From NCBI RefSeq assembly GCF_031157275.1, contig NZ_JAVIFW010000012.1, forward strand, positions 62,001-126,000: 64,000 bases of DNA, in the 5' to 3' direction. This stretch comes from Streptomyces sp. LHD-70. GTDB lineage: Bacteria > Actinomycetota > Actinomycetes > Streptomycetales > Streptomycetaceae. The stretch's first letter is position 1; every line of letters begins with the position of its first letter. The notes beneath the pieces were generated by a model. That model had not been told where the DNA came from and searched no databases. It saw only the letters and a program-made list of their open reading frames with translations. Made by a program: the position numbers and the translations under genes. This document shows, in pieces, positions 60,768 to 64,000 of this stretch.

Positions 60768-62879
60768 TCAGTCGAGGACGATGCGGGCGTCCAGGCCGAG
60801 GCAGCCGTGCGGGGTGGCGAGCAGCGGGTTGACCTCAAGGTCGGCGATCTCCGGGTGCGCCGCGGCGGCCTCGGTGATCGCGGCGACGGTGCGGGAGACC
60901 GCGTCCAGGTCGACCGCGGGCCGGCCGCGTACCCCGTAGAGCAGGGCCTTCGCCTGCAGCTCGTCCAGGAGTCGGCGCGCGGCGGCGGGGCTGAGCGGGG
61001 CGAGGCCGAAGGTGACGTCGCGCAGCACCTCGGTGGTGATGCCGCCCAGGCCGACCATCGCGACGGGTCCGAAGCGCGGGTCCTGCCGTACGCCGACGAT
61101 GAGTTCGACGCCCTCGCTCAGGTCGGCCATCGCCTCGACGCAGTAGCCGGGAGGGTTCAGGCGGTCGGCCATGTCGACGACCGCGGCGCGCACGGCCTCC
61201 GGGGTGCTCAGGCCGAGCGCGACGCCGCCCGCGTCGGACTTGTGCAGCAGCCCGAGCGCCTTGACGACGACGGGGCCGCCGATCGCGCGGGCCGCCTCGA
61301 CCGCCTCGTCCGGGCCGCCGACGAGACGGGCCGCGGGGAACTCGACGCCCGCGGCGCGCATGAGCTGGCGGGCGGTCCAGTAGCCGTCGTCAGTCACCAG
61401 GGCGGCGGGTGCGGGTAGTTCACGGATCGCCGGGGCGACGGGGGCGTGCCCGGCGAGCATCCCGAGGCTGCGCGCGGCCTCCTCCACGGCCCGGAACACC
61501 GGGACGCCGAGCCGCTGCAACTCCTCGGCGGCGGGGCTCTGGTGGTACATCGTGTGCACGGCGACCGGCTTGGCGCGGTGCCGGACAAGGTCGCCCATCT
61601 CGGCCGCGGCCGCGAGTTCGGCGGCGGCCAGCTCGGGACCGTACTCGCCGTACCCGCCGAAGTAGCCGGTGACCAGGACCGATTCGACCTCGGGCGCGTC
61701 CAGGAGTACCCGCAGGGTGCGGGAGAACGAGGTGATGTCCTGCTCGCCCGCGCCCGCGAGGTCGACGGGGTTGCCGACGCCCGCGGACGGGATGAGCTCG
61801 GCGCGCAGGTCCGCCGCGAGTTCGGCGGAGAACTCCGGGACGGTCAGGCCGTGCGCCTCGGCCAGGTCGCTGGCGACGGAGGCGTGGCCGCCGCCGTCGG
61901 CGAGTACGGCGGTGCGGCGGGCCGGGGCGGCGCCGAACAGGTGCAGGGATTCCAGCAGTCCGGCCATCTGGCGCGGGCTGGCCACCCGGTCGATGCCGCC
62001 CGCCCGGCAGGCGGCGTCGATGACGGAGCTGTCACTGGCCAGGGCCCCGGTGTGGGACTGGGCGCCACGCACGGAGGCGGCGCTGGCCCCGATGGTGAGC
62101 AGGACGACGGGTTTGCCGACGGCGTTGGCCTCGGCCGCGGCGGCGACAAAGTCCCGGCCGTCCCCGAAGTCCTCGCTGTAGACGGCGATCAACTCGGTCT
62201 CGGGGTGCACGGTGTAGGCGCGGATCAGGTCGGCGACGGTGAGGTCGGCCTGGTTGCCGAGCGAGGCGAACCGGGAGACGCCGAGGCCGCGTTCGGCGAG
62301 GATCCGGCTGAGTTCGAGGGCCATGTTGCCGCTCTGCGAAATCAGGCCGACCGGCCCGGGCGGCAGCGGATTGGACGACAGATACAGCTCGCTGCTGCTG
62401 TCGAGCACGCCGAGGCAGTTGGGCCCGAGCAGCACGGCCCCGGCGGCGCGGACGCGTTCCGTGAGCCGTGTCTGCACCTCCCGGCCCTCCTGCCCGGTCT
62501 CGGCGAACCCGGCAGTGATCGCCACGATGGCCTTGGCCCCGGCCCCGAGCGCGTCGTCGACGGCGGCCTCGAACCCGGCCGCCGGTACGGCGATCACGGC
62601 GAGGTCCACCTGCTGGGGCAGCGCGGCCATGGACGGGTACACGGGCCGGCCGAGCACGGGCTCACCGCGCCGGTTGACCAGGAACACCGGCCGGTGCTCG
62701 CGCATCCGCAGGGCCTGGACACTGATCCAGTTGCCCCACTTGGACGTGTCGTTGCTGGCCCCGACGACGGCGACGGCGTTGGGCGTGAACAGGGCGCGCA
62801 GATCGCGGGGGGTGCCGGGGCCCCGGTCGGGCTGGTGGTCGGGAAGGGGCGGCGTCGGGTGCGCTGCGTCGACGGTCAT
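60768..62879 (-). CDS. Acyl-CoA synthetase (NDP-forming, ACD family)
   Basis: This 703-residue fusion has an N-terminal CoA-binding domain (ALFTPNAVAVVGASNDTSKW, ~29-48), a succinyl-CoA-ligase-like middle with the phospho-His loop GAQSHTGALASD (~270), and a C-terminal ATP-grasp domain (VVKALGLLHKSDAGGVALGL; VGVRQDPRFGPVAMVGLGGI). It activates a carboxylic acid with CoA using ADP/ATP. It probably supplies the acyl-CoA used by the following three beta-oxidation enzymes. Confidence 0.92.
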   Translation of the reverse strand: MTVDAAHPTPPLPDHQPDRGPGTPRDLRALFTPNAVAVVGASNDTSKWGNWISVQALRMREHRPVFLVNRRGEPVLGRPVYPSMAALPQQVDLAVIAVPAAGFEAAVDDALGAGAKAIVAITAGFAETGQEGREVQTRLTERVRAAGAVLLGPNCLGVLDSSSELYLSSNPLPPGPVGLISQSGNMALELSRILAERGLGVSRFASLGNQADLTVADLIRAYTVHPETELIAVYSEDFGDGRDFVAAAAEANAVGKPVVLLTIGASAASVRGAQSHTGALASDSSVIDAACRAGGIDRVASPRQMAGLLESLHLFGAAPARRTAVLADGGGHASVASDLAEAHGLTVPEFSAELAADLRAELIPSAGVGNPVDLAGAGEQDITSFSRTLRVLLDAPEVESVLVTGYFGGYGEYGPELAAAELAAAAEMGDLVRHRAKPVAVHTMYHQSPAAEELQRLGVPVFRAVEEAARSLGMLAGHAPVAPAIRELPAPAALVTDDGYWTARQLMRAAGVEFPAARLVGGPDEAVEAARAIGGPVVVKALGLLHKSDAGGVALGLSTPEAVRAAVVDMADRLNPPGYCVEAMADLSEGVELIVGVRQDPRFGPVAMVGLGGITTEVLRDVTFGLAPLSPAAARRLLDELQAKALLYGVRGRPAVDLDAVSRTVAAITEAAAAHPEIADLEVNPLLATPHGCLGLDARIVLD

Positions 62880-63099
62880 GAGGGCCTCCGGGGCGGCGGG
62901 TGCGGGTGCGGGCGGGCGGGGCGGGGCAACGGCGGGGCGCTGGGTGCCGGTGGGGTCAAGTGCGAGGGGACACGGTCGAGTTGCCGGGCATGTGACGTAC
63001 GGGCCTCTGGGCCTCTGGGCCTACGGCGTACTGGCGTATTGCGCACGTACGGGCCTACGGGTGGAGCGGCGAGGAAGCGGCCCCCGAGGACCGCGCGCC
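62880..63099. other. 220-bp intergenic region with GGGCCTCTGG/ACGTACGGGCCT repeats
   Basis: The gap between the SDR and the acyl-CoA synthetase gene contains short repeats (62995-63060: ACGTACGGGCCT and GGGCCTCTGG units). I see no gene. The two genes may still be co-transcribed. Confidence 0.6.
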
Positions 63100-63963
63100 T
63101 CACACCGGCGCCGGCTCCTCCGCGAGGTCCGGCGCCGGCTTCTCCGCGAGGTCCGGCACCGGATGGCCCGCGCCCCAGGCGTCCGCGCCGCCGTCCACGA
63201 CGACGGTGGTGCCCGTGACGTACGCCCCGCCGGGCGAGGCGAGGAAGGAGAGGACTCCGGCCACGTCCTCGGGGGTGCCGAGACGGCCGAGCGGAACGGA
63301 CCGGGCCCAGCGGTCGCGGTCCTCGGCGGAGTAGTGGCCGTCGAGCCCGTCGGTGGCGATCGTGCCGGGCGCCACGCACACCGTGCGGATTCCGTACCGG
63401 CTCCACTCCAGGCTCAGGCCCGCCGCCAGGTTCTCCACCGCGGCCCGCGCCGCGGTGGCATGAGCGAAGCCGGGGATGCCGCGCCGGGGAGAGAACGCGA
63501 TGAAGAAGACGGCGCCGCCGCCCTGGGGAATCATCGCGCGCCGGGCCACTTCGCGGGTCACGTTCCAGGTGGCGTCGACGGCGAGACGGTGCACGGCGCG
63601 CCAGCCGTTCGGGGTGATCTCCTCGGCGGGGGCGGAGAATTGGCCGCCCGCGTTGTTGACCAGGACGTCGATCCGGCCGAAGGCGTCGAGCGCGCGGTCG
63701 ACCACGGCGGTGACCTGCTCGGGTTCCCTGATGTCGGCGGACATCGCCAGAGCTGTCCCGCCGAAGGACTCGATCTCCTCGACGACCCGGGCCAGCGGTT
63801 CGGGCCGTCGGCCGCACACCAGGACCCGCGCGCCGGCCGCCGCGAGGGCAAGGGCCGTGGCCCGGCCGATACCGGTTCCTCCGCCGGTCACCAGCGCCGT
63901 ACGGCCGTCGTGGACGTCCGGCCTGAGGACGCCGGAGTACGGCAGGGGGGAGTTGATGCGCAC
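63100..63963 (-). CDS. SDR oxidoreductase, 2,4-dienoyl-CoA reductase-like
   Basis: This 287-residue Rossmann protein has TALVTGGGTGIGRATALALA (TGxxxGIG, ~22-41), DVLVNNAGGQ (NNAG) and PEDVAGVLSFLASPGGAYVT with VVVDGGADAW near the end. The usual YxxxK is absent; the equivalent segment reads GFAHATAARAAVENLA, as in peroxisomal-type 2,4-dienoyl-CoA reductases, which lack the Tyr. That suits a fatty-acid-type pathway. The C-terminus has an extra repeated PDLAEKPAPDLAEEPAP segment. It is the promoter-proximal gene of the operon, and its upstream region runs to the window edge. Confidence 0.88.
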   Translation of the reverse strand: MRINSPLPYSGVLRPDVHDGRTALVTGGGTGIGRATALALAAAGARVLVCGRRPEPLARVVEEIESFGGTALAMSADIREPEQVTAVVDRALDAFGRIDVLVNNAGGQFSAPAEEITPNGWRAVHRLAVDATWNVTREVARRAMIPQGGGAVFFIAFSPRRGIPGFAHATAARAAVENLAAGLSLEWSRYGIRTVCVAPGTIATDGLDGHYSAEDRDRWARSVPLGRLGTPEDVAGVLSFLASPGGAYVTGTTVVVDGGADAWGAGHPVPDLAEKPAPDLAEEPAPV

Positions 63964-64000
63964 AGCGCCTCCTGAGGGTCTGCGGACTACCGCTGTTGTG

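Overview
The window is high-GC actinobacterial DNA and very probably comes from a Streptomyces chromosome. The third-position G/C bias, the frequent 4-bp ATGA start/stop overlaps, and the gene families all point there: a MocR regulator, an LppU-like Pro/Gln-rich membrane protein, a PucR regulator, a DUF5955-type protein, RNase Sa, and paired HisKA_3/LuxR two-component systems. The gene order around malate synthase, an IclR regulator, allantoinase, allantoicase and a sugar ABC operon followed by an SNF2 helicase recalls the S. coelicolor allantoin region. That is from memory and was not checked. I see no rRNA, tRNA, CRISPR array, complete insertion sequence or phage module.

Layout. 1-2.7 kb: the 3' end of a TPR-containing (probably regulatory) protein, convergent with a CDP-glycerol-transferase-like protein. 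2.8-10.3 kb: an FAD hydroxylase with its TetR regulator, folD, a hot-dog thioesterase, an acyltransferase-3 membrane protein with a probable frameshift, an LppU-like protein and a second FAD monooxygenase. 10.5-13.1 kb: malate synthase (aceB) and a MobA-like nucleotidyltransferase. 13.5-20 kb: a MocR regulator divergent from a universal-stress-type protein, then a histidine kinase/response regulator pair divergent from an FtsX-type ABC exporter. 20.2-23.9 kb: IclR (AllR-like), allantoinase and allantoicase. 24-29.2 kb: small accessory genes, namely a DHFR-like reductase, RNase Sa, a second two-component pair, a secreted glycine-rich hydrophobic protein with a tiny membrane partner, and a GyrI-like protein. 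29.2-30.7 kb: a decayed sugar-utilisation locus (permease tail, GH1 head fused to a GH30 body with an amber codon). 30.8-36.7 kb: ROK regulator, thioesterase, Gfo/Idh/MocA dehydrogenase, trypsin-like protease and EF-hand protein. 36.8-43.7 kb: a HutC-type GntR regulator, two paralogous sugar-binding lipoproteins, an RbsC-type permease, an ATPase and a ROK sugar kinase. 43.8-48.7 kb: SNF2 helicase plus SWIM zinc-finger protein. 48.9-50.4 kb: an FG-GAP secreted protein. 50.4-56.1 kb: a polar amino-acid ABC operon ending in an FMN alpha-hydroxy-acid oxidase, divergent from a PucR regulator. 56.2-64 kb: a minus-strand operon of acyl-CoA catabolism genes with an NCS1 transporter.

Functional links readable from DNA. 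(i) A TTTCC-N4-AGTGRAAG dyad, with a TTCAA...TGTTGA element nearby, occurs both upstream of allantoinase and upstream of aceB. This fits one IclR regulator controlling conversion of allantoin to glyoxylate and of glyoxylate to malate. (ii) A TTTGTCNGNACA dyad lies upstream of the GntR gene, the sugar ABC operon and the distant Gfo/Idh/MocA gene, which defines a candidate sugar (inositol-like) regulon. (iii) The TetR-controlled FAD hydroxylase and the MocR/stress-protein pair each have a clear dyad in the promoter region.

Two patterns run through the window. Short tandem duplications sit repeatedly at gene 3' ends and often copy the stop codon itself. In-frame repeat expansions also occur inside coding regions. 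Four gene remnants (SDR, sugar permease, GH1/GH30, methyltransferase) show active local gene loss.
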